Assembly (NCBI RefSeq): GCF_002007105.1
Contig: NZ_MVBC01000019.1
Span: 40,316-104,315, forward strand
DNA from: Hymenobacter sp. CRA2
Lineage (GTDB): Bacteria > Bacteroidota > Bacteroidia > Cytophagales > Hymenobacteraceae
DNA length: 64,000 nt
Direction of reading: 5' to 3'
Below are positions 1 through 9,300 of the stretch, piece by piece. The position numbers and the translations under genes are program-made. The notes under the pieces were generated by a model. It searched no databases, was not told the origin of the DNA, and worked only from the letters and a program-made list of their open reading frames with translations. How positions within the stretch are numbered: the stretch's first letter is position 1; every line of letters starts with the position of its first letter.

Positions 1-110
1 CAGCATACCCTTACCGGAGTATTGGCCAGTTGATTGGAGGAAGGAGACGTACATCCTGCTGCGGCCAGTAAGCCGTACATCAGCAGTCGTAGCGCGGCGG
101 ATCGGAGCAT
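1..110 (-). CDS. Lipoprotein, N-terminal part (runs off the window)
   Basis: The minus strand opens with ATG at 110 and stays open to the window edge, giving 36 residues. The start is a textbook lipoprotein signal: a short basic N-terminus, a hydrophobic stretch (LLMYGLLAAAG) and a lipobox AAGC with the lipidated cysteine at residue 20. A Ser/Asn-rich stretch typical of a flexible tether follows. The mature protein is therefore expected to be membrane-anchored, but its function lies outside the window. The gene lies downstream of, and on the same strand as, the Thr-rich small gene, 66 bases away. Confidence 0.6.
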   Translation of the reverse strand, partial: MLRSAALRLLMYGLLAAAGCTSPSSNQLANTPVRVC

Positions 111-143
111 GGATCAGGAACTCACCTGCGTAAGTAAGCCCGC

Positions 144-176
144 CAAGATACCGAACACTGCCAGAAAACGCCGCAA
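144..176 (-). promoter_or_regulatory. Candidate Bacteroidota promoter for the lipoprotein gene
   Basis: On the minus strand TTG (174-176) is followed after 23 bases by TATCTTG (144-150), close to the TTG/TAnnTTTG pattern. It sits 34 bases upstream of the lipoprotein ATG. The spacing is at the long end, so this is tentative. Confidence 0.3.
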
Positions 177-365
177 TTAGTGGCCTTCGCCCCAGCCGTG
201 GCCGCCGGCTTCCGTCGAAGTAGTAGTGGTGGGGGGAGTGGTGCCCGTGGTCGTAGTGGTGGTCGTGGTAGACGGCTCCGTGCTAGCAGAGGCCATCGTT
301 TGGGCCGGGGCGGTGCCGAACAGGGTGTTGAATTGAATCAGGGCGGCAATGAGCAGTTCCATCAT
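177..365 (-). CDS. Small Thr-rich secreted protein, unknown function
   Basis: This predicts a 62-residue protein with a hydrophobic, signal-like N-terminus (about residues 1-22). A low-complexity stretch of Thr, Ser and Pro follows, including a run of eight Thr, and the tail is Gly/His-rich (GGHGWGEGH). No domain is recognisable. The composition suggests an exported or surface peptide, but low-complexity frames can be chance open frames, so the gene is only moderately supported. Two adjacent Met codons make the exact start uncertain. Confidence 0.4.
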   Translation of the reverse strand: MMELLIAALIQFNTLFGTAPAQTMASASTEPSTTTTTTTTGTTPPTTTTSTEAGGHGWGEGH

Positions 366-723
366 GGCTTTGGAGTTTTGGGCGTGTCAAATGTTTGATT
401 GACACAAAGTTGTGGCCATGACCGGTGTCCGGTAAAGGAAAGAGTTACGTTGCCTGTGACTATAACTTATACCCGCTCATTATAACTGGAATTGCCCATT
501 ATAGGCCTAAACAGTACTTTGTCGGTATAAACACAGTATTACACTGTGTTACTTTAGCCGGAGTGTGACGTAATAGGGCTGCTAAGGGTCTTTTTTTCAC
601 ATTACAAATGTCTCACTTACAAGGCTTAGTGCATAGGAACGACCAAAAGCTTCTGTGACACGTTATTGCGTGCGCAGATAGCTTTAAATTGTGGGCGTAT
701 GTGCTGTTTTACCGGATTGGAAG
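366..723. other. Intergenic region with a candidate promoter and a palindrome
   Basis: This AT-rich stretch lies between divergent genes. On the plus strand TTG (492-494), 20 bases, then TACTTTG (515-521) fits the Bacteroidota promoter pattern and could serve the gene at 724. Just downstream is an inverted repeat AACACAG-N7-CTGTGTT (530-550), a possible operator. No coding sequence is visible. Confidence 0.4.
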
Positions 724-2250
724 ATGAATGAATTGGTGAATTTGGCCAAGATTGTGACTAACCGCCGGTTGTCAACCTTGCCGCTCATTCCCTTTGCCAG
801 CCGTACTGATAGTAAGACCCGCGAAGAGGAATTGCTTGACCTGCTAACTTCCAATAGCAGTTTGAGCAACCTGCAAGTGGCTAAGCGTATGTACAGCAGC
901 AGCTCTACGCAGAGCATGGCTGCAGTGCGGAAGCTGAAGCAGCGGTTGCAGTACAAGCTGCTCAGTCACCTGTTTTTCCTGGATCATTCCGATCCGCGCC
1001 ATCCAGCCTTCCGCCGCTACGAGCAGCAGTGCCTGGATATGCTTTTTCAGGCCACGGTGCTGTGGCGCGAAAGTGAGCGGGTGCTCCTGCCTCAGATGCT
1101 GCGAAAAGTATTGCGGTTGGCATTGGAGGGTGAGTTCACGCCACAGGCCATAGCGGCCCTGGAAATGATGCGTTCCATCAGCGTTGAAGTCAACGATTAC
1201 TCGGCTTACCGCACTGCTACCAAGCAGATGACCAAACTGAGCGAAACGCTGCGGGCCGAACAGGAAGCACAAAGCCTGTTTTGGGAAGCCAAAATGAACT
1301 TGGCTCGGTCGGTTTCGTCGCGGCGGCGGCTATTGCAGGTGTTGCCGAGCATCATTCAGCGGCTGGAAGAACTCTACAGCAAGGTCAAGACCTTCAACAT
1401 TTACGACCCGCTGCTGAAGCTGCAGCTGATTCAGCAGGAACTGGACGGCAATTTCGAGGAGCTGATCCGCATCACCAGCGAAGCCGAGCGGTTGTTTGCG
1501 CAGGGCAAGCTCAACGCCAAGCGCTTTGACAGCCGCTTTACCAAGTTTTACAGCGTGTACGCGCACTTGCGTGCCCGCCGCCTTAAGGGAGGCTTGGCGC
1601 TGGCCGAAGGGTACCTGGCTGCATTTCACCGCTCCAGCAATAACTGGTTTGCTTTCCTGGAGAACTACTACTTGCTGGCCATGCACGACGGAGACTACCT
1701 GCTGGCTGGCGAGTTGCTGAAGCGCCAGCAGCAAAACCCGTTTGTGACCAAAATTTCGCAGCCCGCCCAGCAGCGCTGGGAGTTGCTGCGGGCGTATTTG
1801 TTCTTCGTCCGGCCCGAGGAGGCCGGGCTGCGGCCCCTGCACTTTGCGCAACTGGTGCAGCGTATTCCCGACCACAGCCGGGACAAACAGGGCTACAACG
1901 TGGCTATTCTGATTCTGCAGTTTCTGCACTTCCTGCGGCAAGGCGATATTGAAGCCCTGTTGGCACGTCTGGAAGGGCTGCGCAAGTACGAAAGCGCCCA
2001 CTTGCGCGACGCCGCCACGTTGCGCAGCCGGCTTATGTTCCGGCTGCTGCAACTGACGGTAAAGGAAAATTTCGACGTAAAAGCCTGCGAGAAGAAAGGC
2101 CAGGTGTTACTGGCTCGTCTACAGGACACACCGCCCCCCGGCGAGGCATTCGCCGAGATTGAAATCATTCCTTACGAAAATCTGTGGCAGCAGACACTGA
2201 TGCTGCTCCGGCAAATGGCGGAACAATCGCAGCAAGCTCCCGCTCGCTAG
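724..2250 (+). CDS. All-helical protein of unknown function
   Basis: The protein has 508 residues if it starts at the ATG at 724; an in-frame GTG at 691 would add 11 residues. I do not recognise a named family. The sequence is Leu/Ala/Gln/Glu/Arg-rich, predicts helices almost throughout and has no signal peptide or membrane segment. It looks like a cytoplasmic helical-repeat (TPR-like) scaffold. Residues about 20-110 form a compact Arg/Leu-rich N-terminal region containing YSSSSTQSM. The stop is only six bases from the stop of the convergent gene at 2257. Function cannot be assigned from sequence alone. Confidence 0.8.
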   Translation: MNELVNLAKIVTNRRLSTLPLIPFASRTDSKTREEELLDLLTSNSSLSNLQVAKRMYSSSSTQSMAAVRKLKQRLQYKLLSHLFFLDHSDPRHPAFRRYEQQCLDMLFQATVLWRESERVLLPQMLRKVLRLALEGEFTPQAIAALEMMRSISVEVNDYSAYRTATKQMTKLSETLRAEQEAQSLFWEAKMNLARSVSSRRRLLQVLPSIIQRLEELYSKVKTFNIYDPLLKLQLIQQELDGNFEELIRITSEAERLFAQGKLNAKRFDSRFTKFYSVYAHLRARRLKGGLALAEGYLAAFHRSSNNWFAFLENYYLLAMHDGDYLLAGELLKRQQQNPFVTKISQPAQQRWELLRAYLFFVRPEEAGLRPLHFAQLVQRIPDHSRDKQGYNVAILILQFLHFLRQGDIEALLARLEGLRKYESAHLRDAATLRSRLMFRLLQLTVKENFDVKACEKKGQVLLARLQDTPPPGEAFAEIEIIPYENLWQQTLMLLRQMAEQSQQAPAR

Positions 2251-2256
2251 CCGAGT

Positions 2257-2622
2257 TTAGGGCTTAGCTACGGCTTTGGCCGTCATGTCGGCCGGTATGG
2301 TGGCGGCCCACTGCTCGTAGCGCTGATACTGGACAGCTGTCAGCACGGCTTTCAGGTTGGTGCGGTATTCGTCGGCTACGGCCTGCAGCTTGGGCAGACG
2401 CATGGCTTCGTCGCCGGTATACATGCGGTTGATTTCCTGCTCTTTTTCCAGGCGGCTGACCGTTAACTTTTTCACTTGGATAACGCGCGCATCGTCGAGG
2501 CCGAGCTGGGGGGCGAGGGTGCGCGTCAGCTCAGCAGCGCGTTGCGTCAGCGAAGGCGTGGTTTGGGCAAAAGCACCCGTCAGGGTGAAAACAAGTAGGG
2601 TAGAGGCAACCAGCTTTTTCAT
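2257..2622 (-). CDS. Small secreted helical protein
   Basis: Starting at the ATG at 2622 gives 121 residues beginning MKKLVASTLLVFTLTGAFAQ, a clear Sec signal peptide with likely cleavage after AFA; an upstream Met at 2670 would hide it. The mature part (about 100 residues) is charged and helical and ends with a YQRYEQWAATIPADM segment. The pattern resembles small periplasmic proteins of Bacteroidota with a Spy/DUF4168-like layout, but I cannot assign it firmly. It is convergent with the helical protein gene. Confidence 0.7.
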   Translation of the reverse strand: MKKLVASTLLVFTLTGAFAQTTPSLTQRAAELTRTLAPQLGLDDARVIQVKKLTVSRLEKEQEINRMYTGDEAMRLPKLQAVADEYRTNLKAVLTAVQYQRYEQWAATIPADMTAKAVAKP

Positions 2623-3149
2623 GACAACTAAGTTTGGATTAAGTTTAGAGAGCGTTGGACAGCTCGACAAAGTAAAGTAGAGTTTTTGACATTATGAACT
2701 ATTAAAATAATTTATTGTACAAAAATACTGCTTTCGTCAGATAAAGCATTCGTGAATGCAACGCTCTTGAAAATGCTATAACGGTCTTTAGTTGGCTATA
2801 TTGACCAGCCTTGGTATAAAATAGATTTGGTTGGATTATAGCTCCACAAAAATTAACTGACATATGGGTGGGGAATCGACACCGTGGTTTGGGAAATATG
2901 GTTGTGTCAGCGGTGACTCGCTTCGTTGTGGCCGCCGCGTTTAGATTAGCTATGGCTATGTGCATGAGCCAGCGTCGCTACTGGGTTGCCAGGAAGCGCA
3001 TTAGCGGTGGGTTGACTTGATCGTGGCGAGGATGTTGAGCCGGCAGCGGAAAAGCTGGGGTAGTCCCAGAAATTAACTTCAGGCAGTTAGACAGCGGCGA
3101 GGACGGCGCTTAAGCAATAAGTTATTCAAACCCGATGGGCGTTTTCGCG
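2623..3149. other. Intergenic region, no gene seen
   Basis: About 530 bases, AT-rich up to about 2960 and then GC-rich. An 87-codon minus-strand frame here (2702-2965) has no signal, domain or plausible composition, and I treat it as chance. Nothing else stands out before the promoter at 3150. Confidence 0.5.
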
Positions 3150-3181
3150 TTGACAAAAGCCCCGAGGCCGCCGTACCTTGG
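3150..3181 (+). promoter_or_regulatory. Bacteroidota-type promoter
   Basis: TTG at 3150-3152, a 21-base spacer and TACCTTGG at 3174-3181 match the TTG/TAnnTTTG promoter pattern. It ends 50 bases before the ATG at 3232. It also covers the in-frame TTG at 3178, which rules that codon out as the start. Confidence 0.6.
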
Positions 3182-3231
3182 CCCGGCTTAGGCTATTCCA
3201 CACTTCGCCGCATTCGTTCTACCACCCGCCG

Positions 3232-3807
3232 ATGGCTGCGCCCGCTCCCTCCCGCACTACCGAGTTTCTTGATCAGCTTTCCCAGGCCGTGGCCGACATC
3301 CGGCGCGTAACGCAGGACCGGTTCCGGCCACTCAGCGAGGACCAGCTGAACCGCGGGCCGGCGCCTGGCAAGTGGAGCGTAGGCCAGTGTCTGGAGCACC
3401 TGAACATTATCGGCGGGCTGTACCTGCCGGTGATGAACCAGCGTCTGCGCAAGGCTACGGAACGGGGCACGCGCCCGGCCGAGTTCGTGAAGCACGGCCC
3501 CATCGGCCGGCGGCTAACCCAGGCCATGCTGACCCCGGCGCGCGAAAAGCCGCTCAAAACGCCGCAGCAGTTTGCCCCGAGCGGCTCGCGCTTGCCTCGC
3601 ACAGTGGTGGAAGTGTTTCTGCGCCAGCTAGACGACTTGGACCACCAGCTGCGACAGGCGCGCAACATCAACGCCAATGCCGTGCGCATTCCCAACGCCA
3701 TCGTGCCGTTGCTGCGGCTGCGCCTGACCGACCAGTTTGCCTTTATGGTAGCGCACCTGCAGCGCCACATTGCGCAGGCCGAGCGCGTGCTCGATAGCCG
3801 GCGGTAA
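3232..3807 (+). CDS. DinB-like (DNA-damage-inducible fold) protein
   Basis: A 191-residue protein of the DinB/YfiT four-helix-bundle superfamily, unrelated to DNA polymerase IV. The signature is visible: KWSVGQCLEHL with His56, and a C-terminal helix carrying His175 and His179 (AHLQRHIAQ). These three His residues form the usual metal site. Members are thought to be metal-dependent transferases, often acting with low-molecular-weight thiols, but this one's substrate is unknown. The start at 3232 is chosen because the promoter overlaps the more upstream TTG. It is a cytoplasmic, apparently single-gene unit. Confidence 0.8.
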   Translation: MAAPAPSRTTEFLDQLSQAVADIRRVTQDRFRPLSEDQLNRGPAPGKWSVGQCLEHLNIIGGLYLPVMNQRLRKATERGTRPAEFVKHGPIGRRLTQAMLTPAREKPLKTPQQFAPSGSRLPRTVVEVFLRQLDDLDHQLRQARNINANAVRIPNAIVPLLRLRLTDQFAFMVAHLQRHIAQAERVLDSRR

Positions 3808-3832
3808 AGGGCCGCTCAAGGGCTTGGTGCGC

Positions 3833-4537
3833 TCAGGGGCGACCCAAAAAGTAAGTCAGCGTCAGAAAGACCGACCGTTGGTGCTCCTGCCAGTCGGATG
3901 GGCTGGCTATGGTCTTGGTGAGTCGGTTCAGGAAGCCGTGGCTGTAGCCGGCCTGTACCTGTACGGGGCCGCGGCGGTAGCCCACCCCGCCCAGCAAGCC
4001 CGCGTCCCACGGGCTGACACTGGTGTAGTACGACGAGCCATCGGTAGCAAAGCGTACCCCGCCCGTACCGCCCCACGTCTCGATGGGCGCACCGTTGAGC
4101 GTGGCTTGAAAATTACCGTCGAATTTGCCGCTAACGCCGCGGGCTACGTACGGCCCGGCAAACAGCTGCCAGCCGTGGTTTTCGCTGGGCGTGTATACCA
4201 CGGGCAGCTGCAGGGCCACATAGTTCAGGCGGAACCGCTGCCGGTACTCGCGCACGTATGGTCCTTGCGAGGTCGTTTGTTCCTCGCGCATGGTAGCGCG
4301 GCTGCCCTGATGCGTAAAAAGCAGGGCGGGCTGCACGGCCAGGCGGCCAAAAGGTTGGGTATAGGTGAGGCCTACCTGCAGGCCGTGCTCCAGGTGGTAG
4401 CGCTGCTGAGGCTGGTAATCTAACTGGCCGGTAAACCAGGCAGCATTGTAGCCGGCCCGCAGACCAAAGTGGCCCTGAGCCTGTGCGTAGGTAATTGTAG
4501 TCAGCGCAAAGATTGCGGCGAGTAATGGTTTGAGCAT
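3833..4537 (-). CDS. Outer-membrane beta-barrel protein (PorT-like)
   Basis: A 234-residue protein with a signal peptide (residues 1-20, cleavage near AQA). It then has alternating amphipathic strands typical of the PorT/OMP_b-brl family: GLRAGYNAAWF, VQPALLFTHQGS and a closing strand FLTLTYFLG. The Y/F-rich ends and the VALQLPVVYTP motif are characteristic of this Bacteroidota barrel family. It is the last gene of a minus-strand cluster with the desaturase (79-base gap) and another barrel. The role is probably structural or transport in the outer membrane; no specific cargo can be inferred. Confidence 0.8.
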   Translation of the reverse strand: MLKPLLAAIFALTTITYAQAQGHFGLRAGYNAAWFTGQLDYQPQQRYHLEHGLQVGLTYTQPFGRLAVQPALLFTHQGSRATMREEQTTSQGPYVREYRQRFRLNYVALQLPVVYTPSENHGWQLFAGPYVARGVSGKFDGNFQATLNGAPIETWGGTGGVRFATDGSSYYTSVSPWDAGLLGGVGYRRGPVQVQAGYSHGFLNRLTKTIASPSDWQEHQRSVFLTLTYFLGRP

Positions 4538-4616
4538 ATAAGATCAGTGCAGTAGGTGGCGCCGGCACTTCCGGGGCCGTGAAAATAGCAGTGCTCAGCT
4601 ACTAGCCGAGGCGCTG

Positions 4617-5381
4617 CTAGTGGTGATGCCCTTCGGGCGGTGGGGGCAACTCGGCAGCTGCCCGCGGCAGCAGGGCAGTGGGTACGCGCGGGTAGTGGTG
4701 GTGCACGTGGTGAAAGGCAAACGACGACACCACCGGCGTCCAGAACTGGGCGGTGTGAGCGGCCGCGCGCACCGCCGGATGGTGCGGGGCCAAGCGGTGC
4801 GGAATGTAGGAGGCCCAGATAGGCAAGGTGGCACTCATCAGGAAGGCCACGCCCCAATATACCAAGCCCACGAGGCTGCCCGCCCACAGGTATAACCCCA
4901 CAAAAACGGCCAGCAACAGCAGGGTATAGGCCGTTTCGAGCAGCTGAATGCTCCGCGTGTGCGGAGCCATACGCAGCGACTCGCGGCGCAGCATCAGGAT
5001 GTGGTAAGGACCCTGCCACAGCACGCGGCCAAAGGTCCAGGTGGCCGGCGCGCCCTCGGGGTCGTCATCGGCCAGGCAGTGAGCGTGGTGGCGCAGGTGC
5101 GTGACCTGCAAGGCGTGGCCGCTCTTCAGCAGCAGCAGCCCGCTGAGCGTAAGCAGGCGGGCGTTGGCCGGCTTTGAGAGGCCCAGCGCGTTGTGCATGC
5201 TGTCGTGCATCTGCACGAAGGCGGCCAGGCTGGTAGCCACGGCCAGCGGTACCGCCAGCCACCACCAGCCCGCCACCGCCGTACCGGCGTACAGCGCCAG
5301 CAGCAGCCAGGGGCGCAGCACCTCAATGCGGCGCTGGGCCCCGGTAAGGCGTAAATGGGCCGCAGCGGCGTTGGGCTTCAT
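4617..5381 (-). CDS. Membrane fatty acid desaturase family protein
   Basis: A 254-residue integral membrane protein with the three His boxes of the FA_desaturase family: HDSMH (59-63), HLRHHAH (95-101) and HHVHHHYP (224-231). These bind the di-iron centre that uses O2 and reductant to desaturate or hydroxylate acyl or carotenoid chains. Four or so hydrophobic segments surround the boxes. Substrate (fatty acid, carotenoid or other lipid) cannot be told from sequence. The gene follows the barrel gene at 5422 by 40 bases, so they are probably co-transcribed. A ferredoxin/reductase pair at 13.5-14.9 kb could supply electrons, but this is only a guess. Confidence 0.85.
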   Translation of the reverse strand: MKPNAAAAHLRLTGAQRRIEVLRPWLLLALYAGTAVAGWWWLAVPLAVATSLAAFVQMHDSMHNALGLSKPANARLLTLSGLLLLKSGHALQVTHLRHHAHCLADDDPEGAPATWTFGRVLWQGPYHILMLRRESLRMAPHTRSIQLLETAYTLLLLAVFVGLYLWAGSLVGLVYWGVAFLMSATLPIWASYIPHRLAPHHPAVRAAAHTAQFWTPVVSSFAFHHVHHHYPRVPTALLPRAAAELPPPPEGHHH

Positions 5382-5421
5382 AACAAGCAGAAAGGATGTA
5401 CGGTAGCAGGGCCAGCGCCAC

Positions 5422-6135
5422 TTAACCGCGCAGCCGGAAGAAATACGCCGCCGAGAACTGCAGCACGCGGTTGCGCACCCGGTCGCCGGGCCGCTGGTTG
5501 TCCGGGCCGTTCGGGATTATGTTGCCCAGGCCCACACCGTAGCTCGCCTGTACCTGCAACGCTTTGGCCTTGAAGCCGAGGCCAGCGTTGATGCCCCAAT
5601 CCAGCTTGCGGGCGTAGTGCTGCGTGTAGTCGCGCTCGGCCTGGGCCACAAACTTGACGTTGGTGTCCTCTTCCTGCGGCACGTTGCTGCCCATGTAGGA
5701 AGCCGTGTACTTCAGGTGGTCTTCGCCTTTGAGCCCCACGCCCAGGTAAGGCCCTGCCAACACCAGCAGGCCGTATTCGCCGCCGGTGGAGTACACCGCG
5801 TTCAGGGGCACCTCGAAGTACGTGAGCTTGGTCGTGAGCGTGCCCTTTTTGGAAAAGGGGCCGTCTACGTAGCTGTACGCCACTTTGCTTCCTTTTTGGC
5901 TGAGCAGCAGAGCGGGCTGCACGGCAAAGCGTCCGAACTGGGCATTGAGGGCGACGCCGTATTGAGCACCCAGCAGGGCACCGTCTTTCAGGTACTTGTC
6001 TGCGGGCTTGGCAGCAATGCTGGCGATGTTGAGGCCCACGCGGGGCGCCACCGATACCTGAACCTGGGCCTGGACGTGGTGGCCACTTAGCAGGGCTAAG
6101 GTCAGGCCAGATAGTAAAGTGTATGTGGCACGCAT
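5422..6135 (-). CDS. Outer-membrane beta-barrel protein (PorT-like)
   Basis: With the ATG at 6135 this is 237 residues, starting MRATYTLLSGLTLALLSG and a cleavage site near VQAQ. Longer in-frame extensions would bury this signal peptide. The mature part has the OMP_b-brl pattern: VAPRVGLNIASI, VQPALLLSQKGSKVAY, an EVPLNAVY strand and a final FSAAYFFRLRG. It shares layout with the barrel at 3833 (both carry VQPALL near the middle), suggesting old duplication. It is the first gene of the barrel-desaturase-barrel cluster and is divergent from the alpha-2-macroglobulin gene. Confidence 0.8.
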   Translation of the reverse strand: MRATYTLLSGLTLALLSGHHVQAQVQVSVAPRVGLNIASIAAKPADKYLKDGALLGAQYGVALNAQFGRFAVQPALLLSQKGSKVAYSYVDGPFSKKGTLTTKLTYFEVPLNAVYSTGGEYGLLVLAGPYLGVGLKGEDHLKYTASYMGSNVPQEEDTNVKFVAQAERDYTQHYARKLDWGINAGLGFKAKALQVQASYGVGLGNIIPNGPDNQRPGDRVRNRVLQFSAAYFFRLRG

Positions 6136-6356
6136 AACAGAACGAAAAATGACAAAGCCCGCCAATGCGGCCGGGCCTATACGTTGCCAAAAATACAGGA
6201 AGCGAGGCGTTTGTGTGGAAGTTTCTGCGGCGACGGGCACGGCGCCCTGGTAGGCTACTCCACCGGCGGCTGGGCGCTCAAAATAAAAAGGCCCGGTTTT
6301 CGTGTGGAATGCCAGGCTTGCGGGCATCCTATAGCCGTAAATCCCTTGCTTTGCTC

Positions 6357-9300
6357 ATGCGTTTTTCCTTCGTTATCCTGGCCTTTTGGCTGTTGTGCAT
6401 GGTAGCTCCCTCCAATGCCTCCGCGCCGCCGGCCGGCGGCCCTTACGCTGCTCAGTGGAAGAAAATCGACGCGCTGCTGGCCAAGGAGCAGACCGAAGCG
6501 GCCCGCAAACTGGTGCTCGACATCTACCAGAAAACGCGCGCCGCCGGGCAAACGGCCGATTACGTCCGCTCCCTGGTGTACCGGCTGCATTTGCTGGAGC
6601 TGAAGGAGGAAGACGCCGACGTCAAAGGCATTGCGCTGCTGGAAGCCGACCTGCCCGCGGCTAAGTTTCCGGCCCGGCCGCTGCTGCACTCCCTGCTGGC
6701 CGAGCAGTACCACGACTACCTGCAACAGAACCGCTACCGCCTCTACAACCGCAGCAACGTGGCCCAGGACGTCGACCTGACGGAGGATGCCGCTGATACC
6801 GCTGCCGCCGGCGGCATTGCCAGCTGGGACGCCGCCCGGCTGGCCAGCCAGGTAGTGCGCCACTACCGCGCCTCGGTGGAAACCGACGCCCAGCGGCAGC
6901 AGCAAACCAGCCTGCGGGAGCTGGGCCAGCTCGCCACGCCCGCCGACGTAGTGGGCCAGCAGCTGCGCCCTACGCTCTACGATTTGCTCGCGCACCGCGC
7001 CATCGAGGGGCTCAACGACGACGAGCTGTACCTGACCCGGCCCGCCGAGCAGTTCCGCTTCACCGATGCCCGCCTGTTGGCTTCGAACCCCGAATTTGCT
7101 CAGCTGCCCATTACAGCCCCGGCGGCCGATTCGCTCAACGGCCCGTACTACGCCCTGCGTCTGTGGCAGGAGTTGACGCGCTTCCGCCTGACCCAAACGA
7201 ACCCCGCTGCTGCCGCCGACGTGGAGCGCCTGCGCCTGGCCTTCGTGCACGAGCACGCGGCTTTTCCCAATAAGCGCACGGCCTACGAAGCCGCGCTGCG
7301 CCGCGCCCAGAGCCAGTACGAGACGTTGCCCGCCTGGGCCGATTTTCAGGCCGAGCTAGCCCAACTGGCGCAGCAGCGCGGCGAGCTGACCACGGCCATG
7401 AGCCTGGCCCGCGCCGCCGCGCAGCGGTTCCCCAAATCGGTAGGGGCGGCCCGGGCCCAGGGCATCATCAACGAGCTGGAAGCGCCCAGCCTGAGCGTGC
7501 AAACCACCGAAGTGCAACTGCCCGGTCAGGCTTTGCTGCTGAATGTGCAGTACCGCAACCTACAGCAAGTGCACGCTTTTGCCTGGAAGCTGCCCGCAGC
7601 GGCCCTGCTGCGCGAAGCCAACAGCCAGCGCCAGGCCGATATCCGGAAGGCTTACGCCAAGCAACTGGCCGGCAAGCCCGCGGCGCAGTGGGCGCTGAGC
7701 CTGCCCGGCCCGCAGGACTACAAAACGCACCGCGCCGAGCTTGCTGGTCCGGCGCTGCCCGCCGGGCATTACCTGGTGGTGCTAAGCACCGCCGCCGAGC
7801 GGCCCACCAAGGAGCGCGTCGACATAGCCACTACTTACGCGTTTTTGTCGGTGAGCGAGCTGGCCTCGGTGCACCGCGCCGCGCCCGAAGGCGGCGTGGA
7901 TGTGTGGACGCTGAACCGGCGCAGCGGCCAGCCCGCGGGCGGCGTCACGGTGCAGCCCTGGTTTCAGCAGTACGATAACACAGGCCGCACCAACACCACG
8001 GCTGGCGAAGCCCAAACCAGCGCCGCCGATGGACACTTGACCATTCGGCCAAAACCCGCCGATGAGCAGCGCCGCTACATGCGCGCCCTGCTGCTGCGTC
8101 AGGGCCGCGACACGCTGGTGCTACAGGAAAACCTGGGCTATTACCGCCCGCCGGTAACCGTTGAAGAAAACGTAAACCTGCAGGCTTTCATCTACACCGA
8201 CCGCGCCATCTACCGGCCGGGTCAGACGCTGTACTTCAAGGCCATCGTGGCCAATCAGGTGAACGGGCGCAGCCAGGTGGTAAAGAACCTGCCGCTGCGG
8301 GTGCGGCTGCTGGATGTCAACGGCCAGCAGGTGCAGGAGCTGCCATTTACCACCTCCGATTTTGGCTCGCTCAACGGTTCCCTCACCTTGCCCACCGGCC
8401 TGCTCAACGGGCAGATGCAGCTGGTGGTAGCAGCGGGGCTGAGCAATTCCGCTGCCGATCCATGGCTGGGCAACCAGAGCTTTGCCGTGGAAGACTACAA
8501 GCGCCCGACCTTCTTCGTGGCACTCGACCCGGTGAAGGGCACGCCCAAGCTCGGCGACACGCTTTCGGTGCACGGCACGGCTACGGCCTATGCCGGCCCG
8601 GCCGTGGACGCCGCCACGGTGCAATACCGCGTGGTGCGGCGCACCATTTGGCCGATGTTTGGCTGGGGTGAGCTGGACTTTGGCTTTGGTGGGGGGCGCG
8701 TAGGCGGCGGGCGGCCGTTTTTCCCCGGCCGCGGCGGCGAGCAGCAAATAGCCACCGGCACCGCGCAAACCGATGCGCAGGGCCGCTTCCGCGTATCGTT
8801 TACGGCTACCCCGCCCGACGAGGCGCTGAACGACGAAGCCGATAACCCCGATGGCGACGAAGACGGCCAGTACCGCCCGCCCTTCCCGGTGCGTCCCACC
8901 TACGTCTTCGACGTAACGGCCGACGTAACGGACCCCAACGGCGAAACCCGCTCGGCGCAACGCGGCGTCACGCTGGGCGGCACGGCCCTGAACCTCAGCC
9001 TGAGCGGTCCGGCGCAAGTCAACCAGCAGCAAGTGGCCGCCGCTGATTTCAGCCTGCGCAGCCAGAATGCCACCGGCGAGGCGGTGCCCGCCGCCGGCAC
9101 GCTCACGCTCTACCGCCTCACGCCGCCCGCCCGAACCCTGCACCCGCGCCTCGGCCCCGCGCCCGATCAGGCCGGCCTGCCGCGCGAACAGCACGAGCGG
9201 CTGTTTGCGCACGAGCCCTGGCTGCGCGAAGACAACCCGAACACCTGGCCGCGGCAGCAGGTAGGCCAGTGGGCATTCGAGACCAAGCAAACCAACGACT

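Noticed and set aside
2702..2965. 87-codon minus-strand frame in an AT-rich gap
   Set aside because: No domain, signal, promoter or plausible composition. It lies in a stretch with other short random frames.
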